Shown here piece by piece: positions 1 to 6,192 of a stretch of 23,880 nucleotides of DNA. Source of the stretch: a virus; the IMG/VR virus record IMGVR_UViG_3300025098_000290, positions 1 through 23,880 of that record. One strand, written 5' to 3'. The translations under genes and the position numbers were made by a program. Numbering within the stretch: the stretch's first letter is position 1; every line of letters begins with the position of its first letter. The notes under the pieces were generated by a model, which saw only the letters and a program-made list of their open reading frames with translations, had not been told where the DNA came from and made no database searches.

Positions 1-9
1 GGGATATAT

Positions 10-70
10 GGTACATCTAGTACCTATGAAGGGTACTACTAGTGCCATAGTATGGTACTACTAGTGCCAT
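10..70. repeat. Three tandem 22-bp iteron-like repeats
   Basis: The 17-mer GGTACTACTAGTGCCAT occurs exactly at 32-48 and 54-70. A diverged copy (GGTACATCTAGTACCTA) starts at 10, so the period is 22 bp. Each unit is an imperfect palindrome around CTAG, with GGTAC- and -GTRCC ends. About two helical turns of spacing places all units on one face of the helix. This is typical of multi-site operators or replication iterons. No gene is visible around it in 1-195. The function (repressor or initiator binding) is inference. Confidence 0.7.
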
Positions 71-80
71 TAAATGAGAA

Positions 81-181
81 GATTGTGCAACCAGGCATGG
101 AGAAATTGCCCCTCTTAGGGGGGTAGTTCCGGGGCAATTCTCATCATTAATTAAGGAGAGTAGAATCCCGATTGCACAATC
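81..181. repeat. Nested inverted repeat, possible structured RNA or cruciform
   Basis: The outer arms are a perfect 10-bp inverted repeat, GATTGTGCAA (81-90) with TTGCACAATC (172-181). Inside, GAGAAATTGCCCC (100-112) pairs with GGGGCAATTCTC (131-142) with a single bulged base, around an 18-nt loop containing CCCCT and AGGGG. No U-tract follows on either strand, so it is not a standard intrinsic terminator. It lies just downstream of the last gene of the leftward operon, between that gene and the iteron-like repeats. It could be an RNA 3'-end structure, a small RNA or a replication/packaging site. Confidence 0.6.
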
Positions 182-195
182 AAAGTTTAACATTA

Positions 196-366
196 TTACT
201 TATGATTCCCGAAGGCTAATTGATGAATAATATTCTCAATGGATTTAAGGTTCCGCTTATCTTCCATCGTTGGCTTGGCCTTGTTGATGATTGGTTTACC
301 ATGTTCCGCCAAGGCGTTGATGATTAGCTGAACTTCTTTATCACTTGCTTGAATTTTTACTAGCAT
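196..366 (-). CDS. Hypothetical 56-aa protein, last gene of the early operon
   Basis: Reading leftward from the ATG at 366 gives 56 residues beginning MLVKIQASDKEVQLIINALA and ending in TAA at 196. It is mostly predicted helix, with alternating hydrophobic and charged residues, and has no cysteines or recognised motif. A ribosome site, AAGGAAAAT, lies about 8 nt upstream. The start falls inside the end of the GKGDKPRP gene (26-nt overlap), consistent with translational coupling. I do not recognise the family. The reading frame is supported by position in the chain and by the ribosome site rather than by homology. Confidence 0.6.
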   Translation of the reverse strand: MLVKIQASDKEVQLIINALAEHGKPIINKAKPTMEDKRNLKSIENIIHQLAFGNHK

Positions 367-469
367 TTTTATTTTCCTTTTTCTTTTTTTTGTTAAATAT
401 TCGATCCCAGTTATCTCGATATTCTTGCGAGTAAGTTCCAGGTCTTGGCTTATCTCCCTTACCTGCCAT
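341..469 (-). CDS. Small conserved GKGDKPRP phage protein
   Basis: This 42-aa product starts MAGKGDKPRPGTY, followed by YRDNWDRIF and a lysine/asparagine-rich tail. The GKGDKPRP...WDRIF combination is a recurrent signature of very small proteins in many tailed phages, often near replication genes. Its function is not established as far as I know. It is basic and could bind nucleic acid or protein, but that is inference. The ATG at 469 overlaps the end of the zinc-ribbon gene by 11 nt, and its 3' end overlaps the next gene by 26 nt. The homopolymeric lysine codons near the end (poly-A on the coding strand) also provide the purine-rich leader of the next gene. Confidence 0.8.
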   Translation of the reverse strand: MAGKGDKPRPGTYSQEYRDNWDRIFNKKKKKENKNASKNSSK

Positions 470-629
470 GACTTAAACCCTGGTTATCATCTTTGGGTGG
501 ATAGGCATTGGCCACCGCACCGCATTCATTACACTCAAAGGTAATCTTGAGATTAAAACAGTCGTTGTAATAACTGATATCTGTTTCTTTCACTACAACC
601 ATATTGGCATTGCAATTAAAACATTTCAT
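459..629 (-). CDS. Small zinc-ribbon protein
   Basis: The product is 56 aa. It has a CxxC knuckle at C3-C6 (MKCFNC) and a second at C33-C36 (CNEC), about 26 residues apart, the classic layout of a two-knuckle zinc ribbon; a further Cys is at 24. Zinc ribbons of this size usually bind nucleic acid or protein. The ATG at 629 overlaps the stop of the preceding 19-aa ORF as ATGA, and GGAAG lies about 6 nt upstream. The specific role is unknown. The ribbon assignment rests on cysteine spacing only. Confidence 0.75.
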   Translation of the reverse strand: MKCFNCNANMVVVKETDISYYNDCFNLKITFECNECGAVANAYPPKDDNQGLSHGR

Positions 630-685
630 TTTGTACTTCCTGGTAATTGTTCTTTATCAAACCATCCACATGGGTAATTAATCAT
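626..685 (-). CDS. 19-aa mini-ORF with strong ribosome site
   Basis: An ATG at 685 opens a 19-residue frame (MINYPCGWFDKEQLPGSTK) that ends in TGA overlapping the ATG of the zinc-ribbon gene as ATGA. A strong Shine-Dalgarno, AGAGAGG, lies about 7 nt upstream. Its own ATG overlaps the stop of the upstream 42-aa ORF, again as ATGA. It may be a genuine micropeptide, or a coupling leader that carries ribosomes between genes. No family is recognisable at this length. Confidence 0.45.
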   Translation of the reverse strand: MINYPCGWFDKEQLPGSTK

Positions 686-810
686 ATTTTCCTCTCTTTT
701 TTAAAAAACCGAGGCTCTGAGAGGCCCGTGGTGAGCTTTTCTTTGCCTGGTCCATGGTTTACCCTTAACGAAGTTATCACGTTTCCGGGCATTTTTAATT
801 CCTTACTCAT
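682..810 (-). CDS. Hypothetical 42-aa basic protein
   Basis: I start it at the ATG at 810, immediately after the helicase stop (TAA at 812-814), because longer in-frame starts run back into the helicase gene. The product begins MSKELKMPGNVITSLRVNHG and ends FFKKERKI, with many Lys/Arg residues. The stop TGA (682-684) overlaps the next ATG as ATGA. No clear Shine-Dalgarno is present, so expression probably relies on coupling to the helicase gene. I do not recognise the family. Confidence 0.5.
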   Translation of the reverse strand: MSKELKMPGNVITSLRVNHGPGKEKLTTGLSEPRFFKKERKI

Positions 811-811
811 A

Positions 812-2647
812 TTAAAAATCAAAGTTAATGTTTTGTTTTTCATAGACTTCCAGGACTGCCTCACGCCTAATCAATGTCATGGCATTGGTATCCATCTCGC
901 TAGAGTTAGCCTTGACCACCTGAAAATTTACAACTCTGGTTCTATCAAATTCTAATCCCTCATCAGCACAAATATTTTCCGCAGTCTTTTCATCTGCCAA
1001 AGAAATTGTGGCAGCCATCCTCATTCCGTCCACGATAGCGGCGGAGCCTCTTATCGAACTTCTGCTATCCCAACTTGATTCTTGGGCCTGGAGTCCGGCT
1101 TTACTCATATGATGAATAGATAAAACGGAACACTCAAACTTAGATGCAATGGAAGAACAGAACTGACAATACAATTGAGCAGCTTCCTGGCTTGTTGTGA
1201 TGGGTGCTGCAACAAAAGATTGTATTGGATCTATGACCACCAAAGATAAATCTGGAATCGTTGAGATCTCATTGATTAACTCATGGGCCTCGGGTGTTAG
1301 ATCTAATCCCCTGGCATCATCTTTTAATAATATTAATGGTTTAGGGGCATCCGGAACTGTATAGGCAAAAACGTCATACTCCGCATCAAATCTTTTATCG
1401 CCTTTATCTAACGCTTTGGTCCGTCTAAAGACTTCGCTTCTATCATCCTCGGCCATCAGCATGAGGACATTACCAGCATTTTTAATTGGTTTATTTAACC
1501 AGGTGCCTTGCCCTTGTGATACTTTGATTGCTAGATCCAGGGCCAACATACTTTTACCAACACCACCGACCGCCGCCAATAGACCAGGTTTAGATTTTTC
1601 TAACAATCCTTCAACCAACCAGGAACGAGGCGGTGGATCACCTTTTAATTGTTTAATTGAGAAACTTCTAATGCCTAGACCTTGATCGCTTATCTCTAAC
1701 TTAACTGCATCCAGGCCTTGCTTGATAGCCAAGTCATTGAAATCACCCTCAATGGATGGGATTCTAACCAAACAATTATAATATCTGGTGGCTATCTCTT
1801 CCGCTTTCTTGCGACCAATATCAGTTTTATCATTATCAAAGGCTAAATAGATCCTGGCGTCCGTCTTTTTTCGTATGTTTTCTACCGCATCATTACCAAA
1901 GTTAGCAGAAAAAACACAAGCTACGGGTATTTGTGTTGCATCCCATACGCTTACACCTGTAGCCATGCCCTCAACAACAACCAAGGATTGAACCTTATCC
2001 AAAGAATTAAAATCAGTACCAATCAAAAAGATATTACCCTTTACTTGTCCGGCAGATACGAACCTTTTAGATCCATCTTCCTGGATAAATTGCAGAGATC
2101 TAATCTCACCATCTACATTGTAGATAGGCACGACCAAAGATTTATTGTGCAGTTTTAAAGAATAACTTTTGATTTGTTTAGCTTCCAGGTAAGGATGCTT
2201 GATAACTTCTGAGTAAGTTTGAAAACGATTCTGACAATCTTTGGCGACTTCCTCATATCTTTGTAGCTTTTGTTTCTTGGCCTCTTCCTGGGCCTGTTGC
2301 ATCTTTAGCTGTAGATCTTGTCTTTCATTTGGAGTAAGTGTATTGATCTGGACAGAACTCCATTTGTATTCCGACCCCGTTCTCCAATTTCCGTAAGTTG
2401 CGAATATGTGATTATGAACAACATTAATGACATACCAACCCGATTTTTCATTACCTTTATCCGGCCTCACTCCCGGAGTTGCTTGTACTGGGATCCTTAC
2501 TAGATCCCCACTTGTATTTAAGAAGCCAACATTTAATCCTATTGTCTGCATTTCTGCAATAAGATCAGCTTCATTGCCTCTATTTTTTTCTAAATAACTC
2601 TTATCTTTATTCAGTCCGTGTCTTATCTTGTATTTTGTAAGATCCAT
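812..2647 (-). CDS. TOPRIM-RecA-like primase/helicase
   Basis: This 611-aa protein probably primes and/or unwinds DNA during phage replication. Residues about 220-275 form a TOPRIM domain, with the glutamate in VVVEGMATG (E226) and the DxD in AFDND (D271/D273). Residues about 340-540 form a RecA/RepA-like AAA_25-type ATPase, with Walker A AAVGGVGKS (358-366), Walker B LVVIDP (D473) and a downstream SIHH motif (511-514). The first ~150 residues contain no zinc-finger cysteines, unlike bacterial or T7 primases. The start overlaps the end of the upstream zinc-binding gene by 41 nt. Neighbouring SSB-like, Sak4-like and RecB-like genes support a replisome/recombination role. It could act as a helicase alone; primase activity is inferred from TOPRIM. 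Confidence 0.88.
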   Translation of the reverse strand: MDLTKYKIRHGLNKDKSYLEKNRGNEADLIAEMQTIGLNVGFLNTSGDLVRIPVQATPGVRPDKGNEKSGWYVINVVHNHIFATYGNWRTGSEYKWSSVQINTLTPNERQDLQLKMQQAQEEAKKQKLQRYEEVAKDCQNRFQTYSEVIKHPYLEAKQIKSYSLKLHNKSLVVPIYNVDGEIRSLQFIQEDGSKRFVSAGQVKGNIFLIGTDFNSLDKVQSLVVVEGMATGVSVWDATQIPVACVFSANFGNDAVENIRKKTDARIYLAFDNDKTDIGRKKAEEIATRYYNCLVRIPSIEGDFNDLAIKQGLDAVKLEISDQGLGIRSFSIKQLKGDPPPRSWLVEGLLEKSKPGLLAAVGGVGKSMLALDLAIKVSQGQGTWLNKPIKNAGNVLMLMAEDDRSEVFRRTKALDKGDKRFDAEYDVFAYTVPDAPKPLILLKDDARGLDLTPEAHELINEISTIPDLSLVVIDPIQSFVAAPITTSQEAAQLYCQFCSSIASKFECSVLSIHHMSKAGLQAQESSWDSRSSIRGSAAIVDGMRMAATISLADEKTAENICADEGLEFDRTRVVNFQVVKANSSEMDTNAMTLIRREAVLEVYEKQNINFDF

Positions 2648-3029
2648 CTACCCCGTTCCTTGCCCTTTCGTTGGCGTGTTTTAAATATTCCCTGGTATAA
2701 CTCTCAAAAAAGTTGATCCTATCGTCCTCACTCCAATCACGAAACGCCCAGCTTTTATTTTTAACAGAAAATTCCTTATATCTTTCTTTCAGTTTAGATT
2801 TAGCATGAAGAACACCGGCTCTAGATACTTGTGCCACCTTGGGCGATCTATTACCTTTCTTAATTTCTTCTTGATGTTCCATGCTACAGGCTCCAAACCA
2901 TTTACCATCAACCTCGACCAGAAGAGGCCCTACCGGATCGCCACAGCAACCGCATAGTGAGGGCCTATCTGATTCTAAAAAGTTAAAATGGGATGTTTTC
3001 TTCCGCTTCGCTGTTGGAAACAGGCTCAT
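2607..3029 (-). CDS. Zinc-binding hypothetical protein
   Basis: The product is about 140 aa when started at the ATG at 3029 (MSLFPTAKRKK). The in-frame ATG at 3065 would add 12 residues but would overlap the SSB-like gene by 83 nt instead of 47. Near the N-terminus are C26, C28 and C29, then C48 and H52 (ACSMEH), a plausible C-C-C-H zinc site. The rest is basic and probably helical, with aromatic residues (RDW, SYTREYL). It lies between the SSB-like gene and the helicase, overlapping both, so it was probably kept for replication or recombination. No family recognised. The start choice is moderately sure. Confidence 0.65.
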   Translation of the reverse strand: MSLFPTAKRKKTSHFNFLESDRPSLCGCCGDPVGPLLVEVDGKWFGACSMEHQEEIKKGNRSPKVAQVSRAGVLHAKSKLKERYKEFSVKNKSWAFRDWSEDDRINFFESYTREYLKHANERARNGVDGSYKIQDKTRTE

Positions 3030-3441
3030 CTTTTTTAACTTCAGTAGTCGTTGACTTAGGTGCAAACCACCCTTTGCCTTTCATATCATCAATAGCAATG
3101 TAGCCTTTTGCATCTTTGATAGCATTTGCTCTTACTCTTACGCCAACCAAATCAGCACTTTCATCTGGAAAACCATCAGGAAATCCGCCGGCAATAGACA
3201 TTGCGTGCAATGATGATAGGCCAAGATTAATAGCATCTTCACTTGTATCATGGTCTGTTGTAAAAGCATGACCAATCATAAAGTTTGGTTTATCAACAAC
3301 CCTAAATAAAAGCTTTAAAGCTTCCCATCCATTCTTGCCTAGAATTGTCTCTTCCTTAACACATTCAAAATCATATGTGCCTGGTTCGAGTTCTTCTAAG
3401 ATACTTCTTTCGGCTTGAGCCTTTTTCATACTTAAATCCAT
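2983..3441 (-). CDS. DUF669-like single-stranded DNA-binding protein
   Basis: The product is 152 aa. The N-terminal part, LEPGTYDFECVKEE followed by a conserved lysine/leucine strand and a glycine/aspartate-rich core, resembles the OB-fold-like DUF669 ssDNA-binding proteins of phages. The C-terminus is a flexible Ser/Thr/Glu-rich tail ending AEENIPF, close to the acidic -DDIPF tip with which SSB proteins recruit partners. A strong ribosome site (AAGGAG) lies 8 nt upstream of the ATG at 3441. It directly follows the ATPase and small ORF, forming a Sak4-SSB pairing typical of single-strand annealing systems. Sequence similarity to DUF669 is judged by eye. Confidence 0.7.
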   Translation of the reverse strand: MDLSMKKAQAERSILEELEPGTYDFECVKEETILGKNGWEALKLLFRVVDKPNFMIGHAFTTDHDTSEDAINLGLSSLHAMSIAGGFPDGFPDESADLVGVRVRANAIKDAKGYIAIDDMKGKGWFAPKSTTTEVKKDEPVSNSEAEENIPF

Positions 3442-3452
3442 ATTAATACTCC

Positions 3453-3653
3453 TTATCCTGGATCGTAGCTGTGATAGTCCGAGATATATTCCACGAACTC
3501 TTCACAGTCTTGGTTAATACAAATAAGTTGATGTAAGCCATCGAGAGGCAAATCGTTGTTATCTGGATCCATGCTATCAATCAAAGGATTTAATAACTTT
3601 TGGATCTTAGTCATAACACGTTTTGTTCTTTCGACTTCCCCCAACTTACTCAC
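3453..3653 (-). CDS. Hypothetical 66-aa acidic protein (GTG start proposed)
   Basis: The C-terminal frame (MTKIQKLLNPLIDSMDPDNN ... DYHSYDPG) is clearly free of the ATPase gene. I place the start at the GTG at 3653, which overlaps the ATPase stop and has GGGGA about 8 nt upstream. The alternative is the ATG at 3614 (53 aa), whose ribosome site is weaker. The segment is amphipathic helix followed by an acidic tail with two cysteines (ICINQDC). No family recognised. It lies between the Sak4-like ATPase and the SSB-like gene. Confidence 0.55.
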   Translation of the reverse strand: MSKLGEVERTKRVMTKIQKLLNPLIDSMDPDNNDLPLDGLHQLICINQDCEEFVEYISDYHSYDPG

Positions 3654-4392
3654 CTTTATCTTCCCCCAACATAGCCTTTCTAATTTCCGGCCATGAGAAT
3701 GGAAGAACATCCGGTAATGCGTACCTATTTTTTGCAAGATAGGCAGGTTTCTCACGACAGTAAGCAACCACATCTCCGGCCACCGCTTTTGTTGTCATTG
3801 TTCCACCTTTCCCCTGGACCTTAACAGTACCAAGTTTATAGTTTGCAAAGAAACAACAATCGCTGTGTTCTAAAATTAAATCTGCGGCCTTGCGGTGCAG
3901 TTTTAACTCATGTCTATCAAAAGCCTCTATCTCTGGAGACTCAAATCTTTTAATCTGATTATGTGCAATCTGCAAAATAATCATACCTTTATCTTCACGC
4001 AAGACATTTAAAAGATCTATGTATTGACGCCAATATCTCAACACCTCTACATAACCTTTACCATATCCAGGTTGCTCAATAGATTTCCAACCATTATCTT
4101 GACAGGCTTTATCCCAAATCAATGGTTCTAACCAGTCTAATGAATCAATAACCACAGTTTTAAATTCGTGGTCTTCATCAATTAGATCTTGTAGATAACC
4201 CATGACTTGCTCAAAAGATTTACACAACGGAAATTGTTGTGCATCAATTGTACCCATACCATCTTCTGTTAATACAAAAATTGGATTTGGCATCTGTGAA
4301 CCAAAGTAAGTTTTACCTACTCCGGCCCCACCATAGGCAACAATCCTGGGTGCTTTCTTTTTAGACTTAGTTCTTATATCAGCTAGACTCAT
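3646..4392 (-). CDS. Sak4/RecA-like recombination ATPase
   Basis: This 248-aa P-loop ATPase has Walker A YGGAGVGKT (residues 20-28) and Walker B TVVIDSLDWLE (around D83), followed by a glutamine/asparagine-containing strand (IILQIAHNQ). The layout matches the AAA_24/Sak4 family, short RecA-core proteins that assist single-strand annealing and recombination with a phage SSB. It is complete and of typical length for Sak4 (about 220-280 aa). It overlaps the upstream small gene by ATGA and the downstream gene by 8 nt, so it is co-translated with them. A packaging or helicase-loading ATPase is less likely. Confidence 0.82.
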   Translation of the reverse strand: MSLADIRTKSKKKAPRIVAYGGAGVGKTYFGSQMPNPIFVLTEDGMGTIDAQQFPLCKSFEQVMGYLQDLIDEDHEFKTVVIDSLDWLEPLIWDKACQDNGWKSIEQPGYGKGYVEVLRYWRQYIDLLNVLREDKGMIILQIAHNQIKRFESPEIEAFDRHELKLHRKAADLILEHSDCCFFANYKLGTVKVQGKGGTMTTKAVAGDVVAYCREKPAYLAKNRYALPDVLPFSWPEIRKAMLGEDKGE

Positions 4393-4637
4393 TTTGCCAC
4401 CTCAACTTTAGTATCATCACCCTCAACAGCTTCTTTTAAAGCGTTGCTGTAGTGCCTTCCAAGTATCTCTAACTTCTCCACTTCAAAGTTAGCGTTGGCA
4501 ATGACCTCTTGTCTTTGTTGGTTCACAAGGGTCACTTTGTTGTATAGAATCTTGTTCTCTTCAGACAAGTCTTCTACTTTGTACTCTTTACCATCTTCAT
4601 TAAAAGTAAAGGTAGGTTCTTTATTTTCATCAGACAT
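4389..4637 (-). CDS. DUF6447-like small coiled-coil protein
   Basis: The product is 82 aa. A short beta segment (FTFNEDGKEYKVEDLSEENK) leads into a heptad-rich helix of about 45 residues and an acidic tail. This DGKEY...LSEE...helix arrangement resembles the DUF6447 phage family, whose role is unknown. It sits between the RecB-like nuclease gene, sharing one base (TAATG), and the Sak4-like ATPase, with a 4-nt ATGA overlap, so stoichiometric co-expression with both is likely. An accessory or scaffolding role in recombination is inference. Confidence 0.65.
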   Translation of the reverse strand: MSDENKEPTFTFNEDGKEYKVEDLSEENKILYNKVTLVNQQRQEVIANANFEVEKLEILGRHYSNALKEAVEGDDTKVEVAK

Positions 4638-5374
4638 TATTTTTCTCCCGTATTAAGTTTAAAAGTTTCACAAAGACTGCGTCCATTACAGAATTTGCAG
4701 TGATCCCCAAATACATATTTAGGGTTTTCATCCATACAAGCATCCGCCCGTGGTTTCAGAAAATCGAATCCCCAGTTAGCAAGATTTTCTCCGGTGGTTT
4801 CCCATGTCTTGACCGCCCGTTCTTTCTTTACTCCCCTAGGTTGAACTATCGTTAGTTCCATAATTGTTTCAGCATTGCCATACCTGGTTAATGCACCCAG
4901 GCCATAGATCATTAGCTGTTTGTTATATTCCGGTGAGACCTGCCATCTACCAGACTTTAAATCTATTACACATATGCGACCCTCTGAAAGTATGATTGCA
5001 TCAGCAGTACCCCATATGTTTTCGCTTATCTCTTCCATTGATACTTGCTCTTCAATAAGCAACTTACCATTAAGTTCTTTTGTTCTTGCCTCTACATAAT
5101 CTGTATAGATCTTTGCACAATCAATCATTTCTTGATCTATCTCTATCTCAAAATCTTCAACCATCTCAACCTTGCCGAGCCAATAATCTTCTAAAGATAT
5201 ATCACCATCTAAATGACCTTTCATTAAGATCTCAGACATTTGGTGTACCAAGGTACCAGTCACAGCAGGGATGCTTGTAGTGTACGGAACTTGTGATGCA
5301 AGTTTAGGCATACCAGGACAGACAGTCCACTTGTCTGAAGCCGAGGGGGACAGTAGTGCGTGTTTACTAGGCAT
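4637..5374 (-). CDS. DUF2800 / RecB-Cas4-like nuclease with Fe-S cysteines
   Basis: The product is 245 aa. It begins HALLSPSASDKWTVCPG, characteristic of DUF2800, followed by H44 (GTLVHQ), GTAD (D125), VIDLKSG (D138, K140) and Q153, which are the PD-(D/E)XK exonuclease motifs in order. Four cysteines, C19 and C226-x2-C229-x5-C235, match the Fe-S clamp of AddB/Cas4-type nucleases. It probably resects DNA ends to make 3' single strands for the Sak4/SSB pair. All catalytic residues appear present. The start overlaps the HTH gene by 8 nt. There is no Cas1 or CRISPR nearby, so a Cas4 adaptation role is unlikely. Confidence 0.85.
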   Translation of the reverse strand: MPSKHALLSPSASDKWTVCPGMPKLASQVPYTTSIPAVTGTLVHQMSEILMKGHLDGDISLEDYWLGKVEMVEDFEIEIDQEMIDCAKIYTDYVEARTKELNGKLLIEEQVSMEEISENIWGTADAIILSEGRICVIDLKSGRWQVSPEYNKQLMIYGLGALTRYGNAETIMELTIVQPRGVKKERAVKTWETTGENLANWGFDFLKPRADACMDENPKYVFGDHCKFCNGRSLCETFKLNTGEK

Positions 5375-5579
5375 TGTTGGAAATGTAAGATTCCTTTTCT
5401 ATTCTTTTTACATCATCAAGATCATACAAAATAGTTCCTGTTATCTTCCAATAACCAGGCCCCATTCCTTTTGATCTTTTATTATCTATTGTTTTTTTGC
5501 TAACGCCCCATCGTCTGGATAGTTCGTCAGCGTCTATAGTGTTAGTGATGTCAAATTCTTTTAGATCTTTAATTTCCAT
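5367..5579 (-). CDS. Helix-turn-helix regulator (AlpA/excisionase-like)
   Basis: The product is 70 aa. The segment IDADELSRRWGVSKKTIDNK reads as a helix-turn-helix of the MerR/AlpA/excisionase type, followed by a wing-like strand (GTILYDLDDVKRIEKE). It is first in the leftward replication operon and faces the rightward DUF3310 gene across an 83-bp control region with a perfect palindrome, so it probably binds there. AAGGGA lies about 5 nt before its ATG. No integrase is visible, so transcription control is more likely than excision. Confidence 0.78.
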   Translation of the reverse strand: MEIKDLKEFDITNTIDADELSRRWGVSKKTIDNKRSKGMGPGYWKITGTILYDLDDVKRIEKESYISNNA

Positions 5580-5662
5580 AAATTTCCCTTTTCTCAGATT
5601 TCACCTATAATACCTCAATATTACTAATAATGGTAATATTTATTAAAAAATAAGGAGTATTT
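5580..5662. promoter_or_regulatory. Divergent promoter/operator region
   Basis: Between the leftward HTH gene and the rightward DUF3310 gene lies AATATTAC (5617-5624), an 8-nt spacer, and GTAATATT (5633-5640), a perfect 8-bp inverted repeat. TATAAT at 5606-5611 could be the rightward -10, though its -35 is poor. On the other strand, TTACCA and TATTAT are 18 nt apart, and the palindrome overlaps that interval, so a bound protein would block leftward transcription. AAGGAG lies 7 nt before the DUF3310 ATG. Autoregulation by the HTH protein is inference. Confidence 0.6.
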
Positions 5663-5968
5663 ATGTCGATAGACAAAGCTACGCCACAGGATTGGGACCA
5701 AGCAAAAGATCGTTTGGCTTCCAACAACCAGGTAGGTGGAGATCACTATAATAAGGGGACCAATATAGAACCGATAGATTACATTATCGCTAATAATATT
5801 GGTTGGTGTTTAGGGAATGTAATCAAGCTTGTGACCAGAGATAAACATGATAAGGTTGAAGATCTCTTTAAGGCCAAGCATTACATAGATCTGGAACTTG
5901 AAAAAGTTTTTGGGTTAGATAGTGATGGTAATAAGATACCAGAGGAGTTATTGAAAAAATCCTTATAG
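5663..5968 (+). CDS. DUF3310 family protein
   Basis: The product is 101 aa. The core QVGGDHYNKGTNIEPIDYI, followed by NNIGWCLGNVIKLVTR and KVEDLFKAKHYIDLELE, matches the DUF3310 (SaV-like) family of phages, often annotated near nucleotide metabolism genes but without a proven activity. The conserved GGDHY and GN(V/I)(I/L)K stretches are intact. Translation starts at an ATG preceded by AAGGAG. It heads a two-gene rightward unit, divergent from the replication operon, and so is probably under the same regulator. Confidence 0.88.
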   Translation: MSIDKATPQDWDQAKDRLASNNQVGGDHYNKGTNIEPIDYIIANNIGWCLGNVIKLVTRDKHDKVEDLFKAKHYIDLELEKVFGLDSDGNKIPEELLKKSL

Positions 5969-5976
5969 GAGTAATA

Positions 5977-6192
5977 ATGAACTTATCTGATTTTGATGAT
6001 CCGGTAATGAATGAGAGAAACAACAATACCCCTGTTTATATAAACAGATACATTGCACGTTCTTTGATTGATATAGCTGGATTAGAAAATAAAGATCCTC
6101 AAGCATTAGCGGAGTATTTCCTGCAAGTAGGAATAAACTCCGTTAAGCATTACAAGGATCAAGAAGTTGTATTTGATATTGAAAGTCTTTAA
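5977..6192 (+). CDS. Hypothetical 71-aa protein
   Basis: A small soluble protein, acidic at the N-terminus (MNLSDFDDPVMNE) and mostly helical afterwards (INRYIARSLIDIAGL, ALAEYFLQVGINSVKHY). It follows the DUF3310 gene by 8 nt with its own AGGAG site, so the two form a bicistronic unit. The stop overlaps the stop of the convergent nuclease gene by 3 nt. I do not recognise the family and assign no function. Confidence 0.7.
   Translation: MNLSDFDDPVMNERNNNTPVYINRYIARSLIDIAGLENKDPQALAEYFLQVGINSVKHYKDQEVVFDIESL

Noticed and set aside
81-182. A possible tRNA, since GATTGTG and CACAATC could form a 7-bp acceptor stem followed by A
   Set aside because: No T-arm pairing or T-loop consensus, no proper anticodon arm, and the total length is too great.
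682-864. Longer start for the 42-aa ORF
   Set aside because: It would run 50 nt into the helicase gene. The ATG at 810 directly follows the helicase stop.
647-955. Plus-strand frame of 102 codons opposite the helicase end
   Set aside because: No ribosome site, atypical composition, and it is antisense to several well-linked minus-strand ORFs.
3615-3773. Upstream extension of the small ORF at 3453-3653 to an ATG at 3773
   Set aside because: It would overlap the Sak4-like ATPase by 128 nt. The GTG at 3653 or ATG at 3614 fits packing and ribosome sites better.
4637-5374. Cas4 of a CRISPR system
   Set aside because: The protein has the DUF2800 opening, there are no other cas genes or repeats, and it sits with phage recombination genes.
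5367-5579. Excisionase of a lysogeny module
   Set aside because: No integrase, attachment site or classical repressor is visible in the window, so control of transcription is the safer call.
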